Origin: Suttonella sp. R2A3
Lineage (GTDB): Bacteria > Pseudomonadota > Gammaproteobacteria > Cardiobacteriales > Cardiobacteriaceae
Length of the DNA stretch: 64,000 nt
NCBI RefSeq assembly: GCF_021513215.1
Contig: NZ_CP090975.1
Coordinates: 365,501-429,500 of the forward strand
Direction: 5' to 3'
Shown here one piece after another: positions 1 to 11,277 of the stretch. The position numbers were made by a program, and so were the translations under genes. Under the pieces are notes generated by a model. It did no database searches. It had not been told where the DNA came from and was given only the letters and a program-made list of their open reading frames with translations. Numbering within the stretch: position 1 is the first letter of the stretch; each line of letters begins with the position of its first letter.

Positions 1-643
1 TCGCGGCTAGATAATCGCATTGCTGGCGAATACCATAATGAATCCCATCACCTTCATTACCCACCACAATCGCAAGCGGAAGGTTTAAATCGACCTCATA
101 AAGCGTCTGTTCTGTTTCACCCGCGCCACCAACGACCCAAATACCCTGCTGCTGCATCTGTTGAATTTCACGACGTAGATTCGCGACGCTAAATACCGGC
201 ACAATATCCGCGCCACCACAGGCGACTTTCTTCACCGTGGCGTTCACTTCCGCCGCACGGCTGTTAGGAATCAACACCGCATCAACGCCAGCAGCGGCAG
301 CGCTGCGTAAGCATGCGCCCAAGTTATGCGGGTCTTGGATGCTGTCGAGAATCAAGATCAACGGGTTTTCAACGCCAGCGATCGCACTCTGCCAATCGTG
401 TGCCTGACCTGATTCTTGGCGAACAGCGGCAATCACCCCTTGATGTTTGACTCCGGGAAGCGTCATATCTATGGCATAAGCAGGCACTGTTTCCACCGAG
501 ACACCGGCAGCTTGGGCGGCCTCAATTAGCGCTAATACCTTTTTCGAGCGCTTATTATCAGCAACCTGAATGCGCAGTATTTGTCCTTTTTCTAATGCCT
601 GAGTGAGGGCATGCACACCCCCAATCCACTGCTGTGTTTTCAT
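1..643 (-). CDS. rlmB: 23S rRNA (guanosine-2'-O-)-methyltransferase RlmB, 3' end cut by window edge
   Basis: SpoU/TrmH-family (SPOUT) enzyme that methylates the 2'-O of G2251 in the peptidyl-transferase loop of 23S rRNA using SAM. About 214 residues are visible. They begin MKTQQWIGGVHAL, followed by the small substrate-binding domain (residues 1-75) and the SPOUT domain with LDSIQDPHNLGACLRSA near residue 105 and the SAM-knot segment VVGNEGDGI near residue 196. Only the last 30 or so residues (motif 3) lie outside the window. The ATG (641-643) overlaps the rnr stop by one base (TGATG), so it is translationally coupled to rnr, the common rnr-rlmB arrangement. Identification rests on motifs and neighbourhood; a close SpoU paralogue is possible but unlikely. 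Confidence 0.93.
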   Translation of the reverse strand, partial: MKTQQWIGGVHALTQALEKGQILRIQVADNKRSKKVLALIEAAQAAGVSVETVPAYAIDMTLPGVKHQGVIAAVRQESGQAHDWQSAIAGVENPLILILDSIQDPHNLGACLRSAAAAGVDAVLIPNSRAAEVNATVKKVACGGADIVPVFSVANLRREIQQMQQQGIWVVGGAGETEQTLYEVDLNLPLAIVVGNEGDGIHYGIRQQCDYLAA

Positions 644-3015
644 CACTGTCCTTTTTTCTTAGCTTTATTTTTGGCTTTGCCTTTAGGCGGCTTTTTGCCT
701 TTTTTGGCCCCATTATGGCGGCCTTTCTTTTCTTTTTTAACAACTCGGTCGTCTTTATCCCCACGCTTAGACTTACGTTTAGGATTTTTCCCGTTCACTG
801 GCCCTTTCACGGCAGGAACCCCTTCATGACTAATCAACTCGAAGTCAATCTTCTTGCCTTCCATATCCACTTTAGCCACGCGAATCTCAACCTTATCCAT
901 CATATGGAATTCACGGCCGCTGCGCTCACCAGTTAAGCTAACGCTGTTCGCATCATAATGGTAATAATCGCTGGTTAGCGTTGAAACATGCACCAGGCCA
1001 TCAATAAAAAACTCGTCTAAGGTGACAAAAAAGCCAAAGCTGGTAACGTTTGAGATTTGTCCGTGATACTGCTCACCTAAACGATGACTCATGAATTCAC
1101 ATTTCAGATAGTCCATCGCATCGCGCGTGGCATCATCAGCGCGGCGCTCAACCATGGAACAATGTTTACCCATCTCAATCATCGTCTCAGGCGAATAACG
1201 GTAATCGCTGGCTTTACCGCCGCGCAATACGTGACGAATCGCTCGGTGCACCAATACATCCGGATAACGGCGAATCGGTGAGGTGAAATGCGCATAATGA
1301 TCAAGCGCCAAGCCGAAATGGCCACGATTTTCTGGGGTATAAATCGCTTGCGACATTGAGCGCAGCACCATCTTTTCCAGCAGCACCCGATCATCGCGTT
1401 CGCTAGCTTTCTCGAGCAACCAAGCAAAATGTTTTGGCTCGATGTTATCCGTGCCCGAACCGCGCCACACCAGCCCTAATTTACCGACGTATTCTAGCAG
1501 CTGCTCCAAACGCTCAGTGCTCGGGTCATCGTGCACGCGGTATAACGCCGGCATCTTATGTTTTTCTAAAAACTTTGCCGCGGTGACGTTGGCAATAATC
1601 ATGCACTCTTCGATCAACTTATGAGCATCAAGACGCTCACGTGCCGCAATCGTCGCAATTTTACCTTCACTGTCGTATTCAAACTCAGCTTCTTTGAAGT
1701 TGAACTCAATGGTATGACGCGCAGTACGTGCTGCAGCCAAAATTTCATACACCGCTTTCAAATGCTCTAAAGGTTCAAGCAAGGCGCTGAAGCTCTCGCG
1801 CATCATAGGGTCACGTTCAAATAAGATCTTTTCAACCGTCTCATAAGTAAAGCGCGCATGCGAGTGAATCACCGCCTCATGGAATTTAGAACGTCGCACA
1901 TACCCATCTGGGCCAATCGTCATCTCACATACCATCACCAGGCGATCAACATTCGGATTGAGTGAACATAAGCCATTAGAGAGCTTCTCAGGCAGCATCG
2001 GTATGACTCGGTCAGGGAAATAGACCGATGTCCCACGCAAATACGCTTCTTCATCGAGTGGGGCATTAGGGCGAACATAGTGCGACACATCGGCAATCGC
2101 GACGTATAGGCGGTAATTGTCGCCGCGCTTTTCCGCATAAACCGCATCATCAAAATCGCGCGCAGTAATGCCGTCAATGGTCACCATCGGTAAATGACGC
2201 AGATCTAAACGCCCTTGGTAGTCTTTATCGGTTAATGCTTCAGGCAAACGTTCACTTTGCTGACGTACTGCTTGCGGGAATTCTGACGGAATATTGTGGT
2301 TTTCCATGGCGATAGCGACTTCCAAGCCCGGGGCAAGCTCATCACCAAGCACATCAACCACTTCCCCCACTGCCGCTTGACGGTTTCGCGTTGGGTACTC
2401 ATGAATTTGCACCACAACAATCTCACCAACACTGGCTGGGCCAAGCTTATCCGGAGAAACCAATACCGTATTGGTCAGTCGGCGGTTTTCCGGAACAACA
2501 AACCACACGCCCTGTTCGTTTTTCAGCGTACCGACAACCCGTTGTTGCTCGCGGTGTAGAATCTCTACCGGCGCATAATCTTTACGCCCTTGTTTATCAA
2601 CAAATTTCACCCGTGCAATGATCTTATCGCCATGCATCAATGTCTGCATGTATTTGGGCGGGATAAAGCCATCAGGCTCATCACCTTCCGGGCTAAAAAA
2701 GCCGTAACCCTCAGGGTGAGCAACCACATGCCCGGTGAGCAAATTCATTTTTTTGGTAATCCCGATGCGACCTTGACGGTTGCGCGTGAGCTGCCCGGCT
2801 GAAATCATCGCTTTCAAACGATGGCTTAAGTGCTCACTTTGCTGTTCATCTAAAGCAAAAGCACTAATGATCTGATTGAAAGTCAGCAGCTTGCCTTCTT
2901 CACCCATCCATTGCAGGATGAATTCACGACTCGGCAACGGGTTTGCACCGTATTTTTCTTTCTCACGCGCATGAAATGGATCGAGTTTACGCCAGTTAGT
3001 GATTTTCTTACTCAT
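643..3015 (-). CDS. rnr: Ribonuclease R
   Basis: Processive 3'-5' exoribonuclease of the RNB/RNase II family that degrades structured RNA, mRNA and rRNA fragments, and acts in trans-translation. The 790-residue product has an N-terminal winged-helix and cold-shock region (about 1-230, with GYGFFSPEGDEPDGFIPP), the RNB catalytic domain with the metal-binding segment DGITARDFDDAVYAE, an S1 domain (GQISNVTSFGFFVTLDEFFIDG) and a lysine-rich tail of about 50 residues typical of RNase R rather than RNase II. The start MSKKITNW at 3015 is chosen because AAGGAGG lies just upstream; a longer reading begins upstream of this ribosome site and is unlikely. It follows purA after a terminator-like hairpin and overlaps rlmB by one base. 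Confidence 0.97.
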   Translation of the reverse strand: MSKKITNWRKLDPFHAREKEKYGANPLPSREFILQWMGEEGKLLTFNQIISAFALDEQQSEHLSHRLKAMISAGQLTRNRQGRIGITKKMNLLTGHVVAHPEGYGFFSPEGDEPDGFIPPKYMQTLMHGDKIIARVKFVDKQGRKDYAPVEILHREQQRVVGTLKNEQGVWFVVPENRRLTNTVLVSPDKLGPASVGEIVVVQIHEYPTRNRQAAVGEVVDVLGDELAPGLEVAIAMENHNIPSEFPQAVRQQSERLPEALTDKDYQGRLDLRHLPMVTIDGITARDFDDAVYAEKRGDNYRLYVAIADVSHYVRPNAPLDEEAYLRGTSVYFPDRVIPMLPEKLSNGLCSLNPNVDRLVMVCEMTIGPDGYVRRSKFHEAVIHSHARFTYETVEKILFERDPMMRESFSALLEPLEHLKAVYEILAAARTARHTIEFNFKEAEFEYDSEGKIATIAARERLDAHKLIEECMIIANVTAAKFLEKHKMPALYRVHDDPSTERLEQLLEYVGKLGLVWRGSGTDNIEPKHFAWLLEKASERDDRVLLEKMVLRSMSQAIYTPENRGHFGLALDHYAHFTSPIRRYPDVLVHRAIRHVLRGGKASDYRYSPETMIEMGKHCSMVERRADDATRDAMDYLKCEFMSHRLGEQYHGQISNVTSFGFFVTLDEFFIDGLVHVSTLTSDYYHYDANSVSLTGERSGREFHMMDKVEIRVAKVDMEGKKIDFELISHEGVPAVKGPVNGKNPKRKSKRGDKDDRVVKKEKKGRHNGAKKGKKPPKGKAKNKAKKKGQ

Positions 3016-3037
3016 AGGAACATCCTCCTTAAACAGC

Positions 3038-3062
3038 AAAAAGCCGCCATAAGGCGGCCTTA
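3038..3062 (-). terminator. Rho-independent terminator between purA and rnr
   Basis: On the minus strand a GCCGCC/GGCGGC stem with a TTAT loop is followed by five T residues, directly after the purA stop and before the rnr ribosome-binding site. It could end the hfq-to-purA transcript or act as a partial attenuator for rnr, as there is little room (about 50 bp) for a separate rnr promoter. Confidence 0.8.
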
Positions 3063-3067
3063 TCGTT

Positions 3068-5463
<2,396 letters not shown>

Positions 5464-5464
5464 T

Positions 5465-5659
5465 TCAGCTTCCCGTTGTTTTAAATAGCACCAATAAGAC
5501 AAGCGCAACGCCCGCCATCGACAGGCCCACTTTACGCAATGAATGATCGGGCAGTTTTACCAGCTCGATAATGGTGCGTTTCCAGGTTTTCGGTGCAATG
5601 CCTATCATTGCCCCTTCAAAAAAGAGGACGATGATAAAAGCTAATATCCAAGCACTCAT
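5465..5659 (-). CDS. DUF2065 small membrane protein
   Basis: A 64-residue protein with two predicted membrane segments: residues 2-22 (ILAFIIVLFFEGAMIGIAP) and residues 45-60 (MAGVALVLLVLFK). They are joined by a short cytoplasmic-type loop with WKRTIIELVKLPDHSLRKVG. This is the DUF2065 pattern, usually found, as here, directly between hflC and hisZ. It is separated from hflC by 6 bp and from hisZ by 1 bp, so it is co-transcribed. Its role is unknown; location next to HflKC suggests, but does not show, a link to the HflKC-FtsH complex. Confidence 0.85.
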   Translation of the reverse strand: MSAWILAFIIVLFFEGAMIGIAPKTWKRTIIELVKLPDHSLRKVGLSMAGVALVLLVLFKTTGS

Positions 5660-5665
5660 TGACGA

Positions 5666-6580
5666 TTAATACTCTTCAAGAAGATCATCAGAAAGTATGA
5701 TTTCATGATCATTTGCTGCGTCTTTCTTTTTGAAGTAGTTAAAGAATTCGCTATCGGGCTCCATCAAGAAGGTGGTGTTATCCGCGCGGATCGCGTTGCG
5801 GTAGTTTTGCATACTGCGCCAGAAACGGAAGAATTCTAAATCCTGACCATAATGTTCGGCAAATAACTTTGCCGCCTCAGCATCAGCCTGACCGCGCATG
5901 ATGTTGGCTTTCTCACGTGCTTCAGCAACAATTTCCTGCGCCTGACGCATCGCTTCAGCGCGAATAATCGCCGCTTTTTCTTCACCTTGTGCGCGCAAAC
6001 TCTTAGACACCCGCTCACGCTCAGCACGCATCCGATCGAATACCCGATCACGAATACCTTCCGAAAAATCAACCCGCTTCAAACGTACACCAATCACATC
6101 CAAACCATAGCGCTTGGCATCGGTTTGTAACGATTCGGTCACGCTGTTCATAATCGAGCCACGGTCTTCAGAAATGACGTCTTTAACCGTACGCGCAACA
6201 AATTCATTACGCAAACTGTCTTTGACCAACTGATCAAGTAAACTCGAAGCACGGCTCAAATTACCCTGGACGCTGGTATAGAACTCACGAATATCGCCAA
6301 TCCGCCAAATCACAAAATAATCAACCACGAGGTATTTTTTCTCACTGGTCAAAAACAGCTCTGGTTCAACGTCTAAGCGCTGCATCCGTGAGTCAAAAAA
6401 CTCCACACTTTGGATAAATGGGACTTTCATGTGCAAGCCAGCTTGCTCTTCTGTTTGCACCAACCGTTCGAATTGAGTGACCACAGCCATCTGACGTTCG
6501 CTCACCACATAAAACGAGCTAAACAACAGCACGAGTGCAACAATCACTACGGCAATCAGTGCATTTAATTTCATATTCAT
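5666..6580 (-). CDS. hflC: HflC, SPFH-domain modulator of FtsH protease
   Basis: Forms with HflK a large periplasm-facing inner-membrane complex that surrounds FtsH and modulates its proteolysis. The 304-residue product has one N-terminal membrane helix (residues 5-25, LNALIAVVIVALVLLFSSFYV), then the SPFH/band-7 domain beginning SERQMAVVTQFE. A long Ala/Glu-rich coiled coil follows around residues 180-245 (IIRAEAMRQAQEIVAEAREKA), and the tail is acidic. AAGG lies 8 bases before the ATG at 6580; an ATG two codons later is also possible. It follows hflK after 17 bp. Confidence 0.95.
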   Translation of the reverse strand: MNMKLNALIAVVIVALVLLFSSFYVVSERQMAVVTQFERLVQTEEQAGLHMKVPFIQSVEFFDSRMQRLDVEPELFLTSEKKYLVVDYFVIWRIGDIREFYTSVQGNLSRASSLLDQLVKDSLRNEFVARTVKDVISEDRGSIMNSVTESLQTDAKRYGLDVIGVRLKRVDFSEGIRDRVFDRMRAERERVSKSLRAQGEEKAAIIRAEAMRQAQEIVAEAREKANIMRGQADAEAAKLFAEHYGQDLEFFRFWRSMQNYRNAIRADNTTFLMEPDSEFFNYFKKKDAANDHEIILSDDLLEEY

Positions 6581-6597
6581 CGTTTCAACCTTACTCT

Positions 6598-7917
6598 TTA
6601 ATACTCGCGTTGTGGGCGTTCGCGACTGCGTAAATCATTTTCTTGCGTTGATGACTGGCGGCCTGTATCACTTCGATTACCGCTACTACGATTGTCGCCA
6701 CTTTCGTTATTGCGCTTCTCGACGCTGCTAGCGCCTACGCTAGATCGAACCGATTCATCGCGTTGTTGTTGGTTATTACCTAAATTAACAATCGGTTGTG
6801 CGTTTTCAGCATCAACAATAATCTTTGGTACACTGCTAAACACATCACCCATCGTATCGAGATAGAGCTGATTACGAACCACCTCTTTATCAAGCCGATA
6901 CGCAGCCAATAAATCATCAAAGCGTGACACATTAGCATTGGCATCAGCGAGCACATTTGCGCGGTATTCTTTAGCTTGTTCGATCATCGTTGCCGCTTCA
7001 CCACGGGCCTGTGGTAAGCGCTCACGAGCCACCGCTTCGGCTTTCAAGCGTGAACGCTCTTCGTCTTCACGTGCACGAACCGCATCTTCAAACGCGTCTT
7101 GCACTTCAGCGGGTGCGCGCGCGTCTTGCAGTTCAAAAGCGATAATCTCAAACCCCAAATCGTATTCTTGTAAGGTTTGCACAATAATATCTTTCGCTTC
7201 CTGTGGCCAGAAACTGCGTTTATCACGCAAAATATCGTCGACGCCATTAGCACCAACCACTTCACGGATCGCACTGATCACAATATCCTCAAGCATATCC
7301 ACCGGATTTTCTGCTTGGAACAAAAATTGTTTCGCATCACCAATTCGGTACTGCACTGCCGCACCGATTTCAACGATATTCTCATCGCTGGTCAGCATTT
7401 GTCCCACACGCTGTGAGGTAGTGCTGGTATTACCGGATTGGGTTTTAAACTCACCGACACGCATCGTAGAAATAGAGGTCACATCGACTTTTTCTACCTT
7501 ACCGATCGGGGCAGGCCAATTCCAATTCAAACCTGATTTTGAGGTTGAAGCATATTTACCTAAAACAATTTCGACCCCATTTTCCCGTTCCTGGATGGTG
7601 TAAAAACCGGTCGCCAACCAGGCAGCAACAATCGCCCCGGCAATCAGCGCAATGAGTTTACCCGACATCGGCGGCAGGCTTGGTGTTCCACCGCCACCGC
7701 TCTGATCATCACCACCCGAGCGTTTGGGTTTGCGCTTGATTAACTTGGAGAATAGTTCATCAAGATCCGGTGGGCCTTGTTCATCTTTGCCCGACTGCTG
7801 TTTCGGTTTATCACTTTCCGGACGCTCTCCCCAAGGATCTTGGGTAGCCATCGCCAAACCGCGACGCCGTGCAATACTATTTGCTGCTGTATAACAGCCA
7901 ACTAACAAATTAAACAT
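6598..7917 (-). CDS. hflK: HflK, SPFH-domain modulator of FtsH protease
   Basis: Partner of HflC in the membrane complex around FtsH. The Gly/Lys/Ser-rich cytoplasmic N-terminus carries DPWGERP and GPPDLDELFSKL. It is followed by one membrane helix (GKLIALIAGAIVAAWLATGFYTI), the SPFH domain (GVEIVLGKYASTSKSGLNWNWPAPI), a coiled coil and a low-complexity Ser/Asn/Arg-rich C-terminus. The start is uncertain. The ATG at 7917 has a good AAAGG site 8 bp after the hflX stop, but homology suggests translation from MATQDPWGE at 7851, which would give a 417-residue protein with a family-like N-terminus and only a weak ribosome site. The 22-residue extension has no known counterpart. Confidence 0.93.
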   Translation of the reverse strand: MFNLLVGCYTAANSIARRRGLAMATQDPWGERPESDKPKQQSGKDEQGPPDLDELFSKLIKRKPKRSGGDDQSGGGGTPSLPPMSGKLIALIAGAIVAAWLATGFYTIQERENGVEIVLGKYASTSKSGLNWNWPAPIGKVEKVDVTSISTMRVGEFKTQSGNTSTTSQRVGQMLTSDENIVEIGAAVQYRIGDAKQFLFQAENPVDMLEDIVISAIREVVGANGVDDILRDKRSFWPQEAKDIIVQTLQEYDLGFEIIAFELQDARAPAEVQDAFEDAVRAREDEERSRLKAEAVARERLPQARGEAATMIEQAKEYRANVLADANANVSRFDDLLAAYRLDKEVVRNQLYLDTMGDVFSSVPKIIVDAENAQPIVNLGNNQQQRDESVRSSVGASSVEKRNNESGDNRSSGNRSDTGRQSSTQENDLRSRERPQREY

Positions 7918-7925
7918 AATTACCT

Positions 7926-9224
7926 TTATACCATTTCAGGTCGTTGATGGACCAAATCCAATGCCCGATTATACTGAGATTGTAGCTGATGAAAACGTTT
8001 TTCAGCTAAAACTATGTTAAGCCACAGTGAGCCATCACTGCCCAGCACCTCTTCGCACACTGCTTGTTCGCTGAATAATGCCGAGCGTAGTGCGCCATCA
8101 TCAGCCAGCGACAACTGCACCCAGCCGGCACACTGACTACTCGCAAAATGATCCACAATCGCCTCGCGTAACAGATCCAAGCCTACGCCGGTTTTTGCCG
8201 AACAAAATACTGCACGTGCCTTGCCTTGATCATCACGTTGCACACGGGGCGCTTCATCGCGCAAATCAATTTTGTTATAGACACGAATCATCGGCAAATC
8301 GTCAGCGCCGATGTCTTTAAGCACTGCAGCGACCACCGATTCACGGTCAAGATGATCTTCGTCCGCAGCGTCAATGACCTGCAACACCAAATCCGCATAC
8401 GCCGTTTCTTCGAGGGTGGATTTAAACGCCTCAACCAGTTCATGTGGCAAATCGCTGACAAACCCCACCGTGTCAGCTAGCAAAATCGTTTGCACACCAT
8501 CGTGTTGTAGTTTGCGCCAGGTTGGATCAAGGGTGGCAAAGAGCTGATCCTTAGTAAGCACGTTTGCATCAGTGAGCGCATTAAACAGCGTCGATTTTCC
8601 AGAGTTGGTATAGCCGGCCAATGCTACGGTTGGCATTTCCCGACGCGAACGCCCTTTGCGATTCTCTTCGCGCTGGGTTTGTACTTTCTCCAAGCGACGC
8701 TGTAATTGTTTGATGCGAATACCCAACAAACGACGGTCGGTTTCAAGCTGCGTTTCCCCAGGGCCACGCAAACCAATCCCCCCTTTTTGTCGCTCTAAGT
8801 GCGTCCAACCACGTACCAGGCGGGTGGATAAATGACGCAATTGCGCGAGCTCAACCTGTAATTTACCCTCGTGGCTGCGCGCACGTTGGGCAAAGATATC
8901 CAACACCAAGCCGCTACGATCCAACACTCTGGCATTAAAGAGTTTTTCAAGGTTGCGCTCTTGCGAGGGCGAAAGTGGCGCGTTAAAGATCACCAAATCA
9001 AGCTCGTGCTCGGCGACGGCTTCGGCTATTTCTTGAGCCTGACCGCGGCCAATAAAATAGCGAGGTTCGATCTCACCTCGCGTATAGTCTTTACACCACA
9101 GTGCTTCAGCACCCGCTGAATCTGCCAGTAAATGAAATTCTTCGCGTACTGCCGGGTCGGTTGCGCGACCAATATCAACCTGAATGAGTGCCGCGCGTTC
9201 ACCACTTTGTGGACGTTCAAACAA
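7926..9224 (-). CDS. hflX: GTPase HflX (TTG start)
   Basis: Ribosome-associated GTPase of the Obg-HflX superfamily that splits stalled or stress-inactivated ribosomes. Its 432 residues contain the HflX N-terminal domain (1-190, with GRGQAQEIAEAV, LSPSQERNLEKL and the invariant QKGGIGLRGPGETQLETDRR). The G domain follows: G1 GYTNSGKST near 207, G3 DTVGF and G4 NKID. The start codon is TTG at 9224: a TAG lies three codons upstream in frame, no ATG occurs before the G domain, and MFERPQSGERAALIQ aligns with the family N-terminus. Only a weak ribosome-binding site is visible. It follows hfq after 50 bp. Confidence 0.95.
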   Translation of the reverse strand: MFERPQSGERAALIQVDIGRATDPAVREEFHLLADSAGAEALWCKDYTRGEIEPRYFIGRGQAQEIAEAVAEHELDLVIFNAPLSPSQERNLEKLFNARVLDRSGLVLDIFAQRARSHEGKLQVELAQLRHLSTRLVRGWTHLERQKGGIGLRGPGETQLETDRRLLGIRIKQLQRRLEKVQTQREENRKGRSRREMPTVALAGYTNSGKSTLFNALTDANVLTKDQLFATLDPTWRKLQHDGVQTILLADTVGFVSDLPHELVEAFKSTLEETAYADLVLQVIDAADEDHLDRESVVAAVLKDIGADDLPMIRVYNKIDLRDEAPRVQRDDQGKARAVFCSAKTGVGLDLLREAIVDHFASSQCAGWVQLSLADDGALRSALFSEQAVCEEVLGSDGSLWLNIVLAEKRFHQLQSQYNRALDLVHQRPEMV

Positions 9225-9274
9225 AACCGACTACCGACAGAAATAAATGAAAGGCATTAAGCAATTGCTAACCA

Positions 9275-9574
9275 TCAATAAAAAGGATCGCTATTCGGCG
9301 TTGCTTGATGCGATACGTTCGCCGGCTGTTCGCTGTGGTCTTCTTCTTCATCGCTTGCCCCGCCAATGCTCACATTACGTGACGGCACGATGGTAGAGAT
9401 CGCGTGTTTATAAACCATTTGCGAGATATTGTTGCGCAATAACACGACAAACGCATCAAAGGATTCAATTTGTCCCTGCAGCTTGATACCGTTAACCAGA
9501 TACACGGAAACCGGTACGCGCTCTTTACGTAACGCATTAAGATAAGGATCTTGCAGTGACTGTGATTTACTCAT
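9275..9574 (-). CDS. hfq: RNA chaperone Hfq
   Basis: Hexameric Sm-like protein that anneals small regulatory RNAs to mRNAs. The 99-residue product starts [20 protein letters not shown]. It has the Sm1 segment [17 protein letters not shown] and the Sm2 segment [12 protein letters not shown], both nearly identical to E. coli. A short acidic, disordered tail (DEEEDHSEQ) ends in DPFY. GGGAG lies about 10 bases before the ATG at 9574. Unlike the usual order, miaA is not upstream; the upstream neighbour is the end of a lipid operon, so hfq probably heads its own transcript. Confidence 0.97.
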   Translation of the reverse strand: MSKSQSLQDPYLNALRKERVPVSVYLVNGIKLQGQIESFDAFVVLLRNNISQMVYKHAISTIVPSRNVSIGGASDEEEDHSEQPANVSHQATPNSDPFY

Positions 9575-9631
9575 TCTTGTTGTACTCCCAAAATAAATGC
9601 ACGCCGTACCCACTACTGCATGCAGCTACTT

Positions 9632-9661
9632 ATCCTAGCACGAATCCCCTATCTGAGAAAA
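9632..9661 (-). promoter_or_regulatory. Candidate hfq promoter with extended -10
   Basis: Reading the minus strand, TGC followed by TAGGAT (9632-9637) forms an extended -10 element about 60 bp before the hfq ATG. The -35 region is poor (TTTCTC, 17 bp spacing). An imperfect direct repeat TATC(T/C)GAGAAAA at 9650-9661 and 9667-9678 overlaps and abuts the -35 region. Prediction by eye only. Confidence 0.35.
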
Positions 9662-9740
9662 CGTCTTATCCGAGAAAAATAATCAAATTGCCAGGCGTTA
9701 ATCCGTATGCCATCGACTAAGCAAAGACCGGCAATAATAA

Positions 9741-10673
9741 TCAGCCTGCCCGCCATAAATAACGCACCACGTGGAAGAAAATGGGCGCGGCAAAGCACAG
9801 TGAGTCGATCCGATCGAGCATACCGCCATGTCCACTGAGCATACTGCCCCAATCTTTGACCCCGATATCGCGTTTAATCGCCGACATCACCAGCCCACCT
9901 AAAAAGCCCATCACCGCAATCAACAATCCAAGTGCCGCTGCTTCAAAAGGTGTAAAGGGCGTCATCCACCACAAAGATGCTGCGAGCATGGTGGCAAGTG
10001 CAATACCACCAAGCGTCCCAACGACTGTTTTTGACGGCGATAAACTTGGGACAATTTTCCGTTTACCCCATAATTTGCCGCAGATATATTGCAACACATC
10101 GCTCGCTTGCACGACCGCAATTAAAAAGATCAGCAAAGCGATGTTGCTGTCATAACCGGGAAAATGCAGGAACAACAGCGCAGGCACATGCGAGACACAA
10201 AACACACTGATCATCAGCGCCCATTGGATTTTTGCCGAACGGGTTAGGAAACGCTCGGTATCACCAGCCAGTGAGGCCACAATCGGCATGAGTAAAAATG
10301 CATAGACAGGAATGAAGATGGAGAATAAACCGTACCAAGCGTCATAAACCAGCCAGTATTGATACGGCAGTACCACATAATACACCCCAACCAAGACAAA
10401 ATAATCAGCGCGGCGGCGATAAATCAGCGACAGGAACTCTCGTAGTGCTAAAAATGAAATGAGCATAAACAGCAAAACAGTGGCCGCGCGGCCAAATAGA
10501 AACGCCAACAACAGCACAACCACCATCATCCACCAGGCTTGTACGCGATCTAACAGGTTGTCTAAGGTTGGACTGTGACCATGTTTGGCGATAAGCACTT
10601 TCGAGACGATGGTTGCTGTGGTGAGAATCGTACCAATAACGGCGAGTACTATCCAAACATGGGTGGTATTCAT
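9741..10673 (-). CDS. ynbB: CdsA-family phosphatidate cytidylyltransferase, YnbB-like
   Basis: Predicted integral membrane enzyme converting phosphatidic acid and CTP to CDP-diacylglycerol. The 310-residue product has about eight hydrophobic segments. The C-terminal CDS signature is complete: SAIKRDIGVKDWGSMLSG followed by HGGMLDRIDSL (residues about 265-292). SPSKTVVGTLGG earlier in the protein is also typical. It is the last gene of a six-gene operon next to relatives of E. coli YnbC and YnbA, which makes YnbB a better match than the housekeeping CdsA, normally found near ispU/uppS. AGGGG just upstream supports the ATG at 10673, which overlaps the acyltransferase stop (ATGA). Confidence 0.85.
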   Translation of the reverse strand: MNTTHVWIVLAVIGTILTTATIVSKVLIAKHGHSPTLDNLLDRVQAWWMMVVVLLLAFLFGRAATVLLFMLISFLALREFLSLIYRRRADYFVLVGVYYVVLPYQYWLVYDAWYGLFSIFIPVYAFLLMPIVASLAGDTERFLTRSAKIQWALMISVFCVSHVPALLFLHFPGYDSNIALLIFLIAVVQASDVLQYICGKLWGKRKIVPSLSPSKTVVGTLGGIALATMLAASLWWMTPFTPFEAAALGLLIAVMGFLGGLVMSAIKRDIGVKDWGSMLSGHGGMLDRIDSLCFAAPIFFHVVRYLWRAG

Positions 10674-11275
10674 GCACATCCCCTTGCGCTAATGAGTGCG
10701 TCTTTTAATCGATTAAGGCAGGTTGTTTTATCGGCATGCGCACCTTGAAAGCTCTCGCCAAAGCGCAGCGCACAAAGCATTGGCACTGGAATATAACGCC
10801 CTTTAGGTAACACATCTGCAATATTTTCAATCCAAATCGGGACAACCGGCACTGGTTTTTGTTTAAGCAGGTGATAGACCCCGCTTTTAAACGGCAATAA
10901 CGTTTCCGTCGTATTACGCGTTCCTTCGGGAAAGAGGATTAACGACGACCCTTCCTCTAAGGCGACCACCATTTGCTCAATGGCTTGATGCGGATCGCCT
11001 TTACGATCAATTAACACCATATTAAACACTTTGAGCGCAAGAAAACGCCGCATTGGGGTTTTCAGCCAGTAATCAGCACCCGCAACCGGACGAACCTCGG
11101 CACGTTCATGCGCGGGTAAGGCTACCCACAGTAAGAGAAAATCACCATGGCTACCATGATTGGCATAAAACAGCTTTGCCCCACTCGGATAAGGCCATTG
11201 CCGGGCACTGCGCGTCCGCACGCCGGTAACTAACACCACCAGCCAATACAACAATAAGCGCATGAATTGAGCCAC
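10670..11275 (-). CDS. PlsC-family 1-acylglycerol-3-phosphate acyltransferase
   Basis: Predicted lysophospholipid acyltransferase acting at the inner membrane. The 201-residue product has an N-terminal hydrophobic stretch (MRLLLYWLVVLVTGV), the HX4D catalytic motif in NHGSHGDF (residues 39-46), the acceptor-binding FPEGTRN near 115 and VPIWIEN. It would supply phosphatidic acid to the CdsA-like enzyme encoded next. The start is GTG at 11275, two bases after the ynbC-like stop; ATG at 11263 is an alternative, and neither has a strong ribosome site. As far as I recall the E. coli ynb operon has no plsC homologue, so this gene is an addition here. Confidence 0.85.
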   Translation of the reverse strand: MAQFMRLLLYWLVVLVTGVRTRSARQWPYPSGAKLFYANHGSHGDFLLLWVALPAHERAEVRPVAGADYWLKTPMRRFLALKVFNMVLIDRKGDPHQAIEQMVVALEEGSSLILFPEGTRNTTETLLPFKSGVYHLLKQKPVPVVPIWIENIADVLPKGRYIPVPMLCALRFGESFQGAHADKTTCLNRLKDALISARGCA

Positions 11276-11277
11276 AG

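Noticed and set aside
3016-3039. Eight-residue N-terminal extension of RNase R
   Set aside because: It begins upstream of the AAGGAGG site that fits the ATG at 3015.
6938-7603. Open frame of 221 codons on the plus strand
   Set aside because: Lies wholly antisense to hflK, is Ser/Thr-rich as expected of a reversed frame, and has no family motif.
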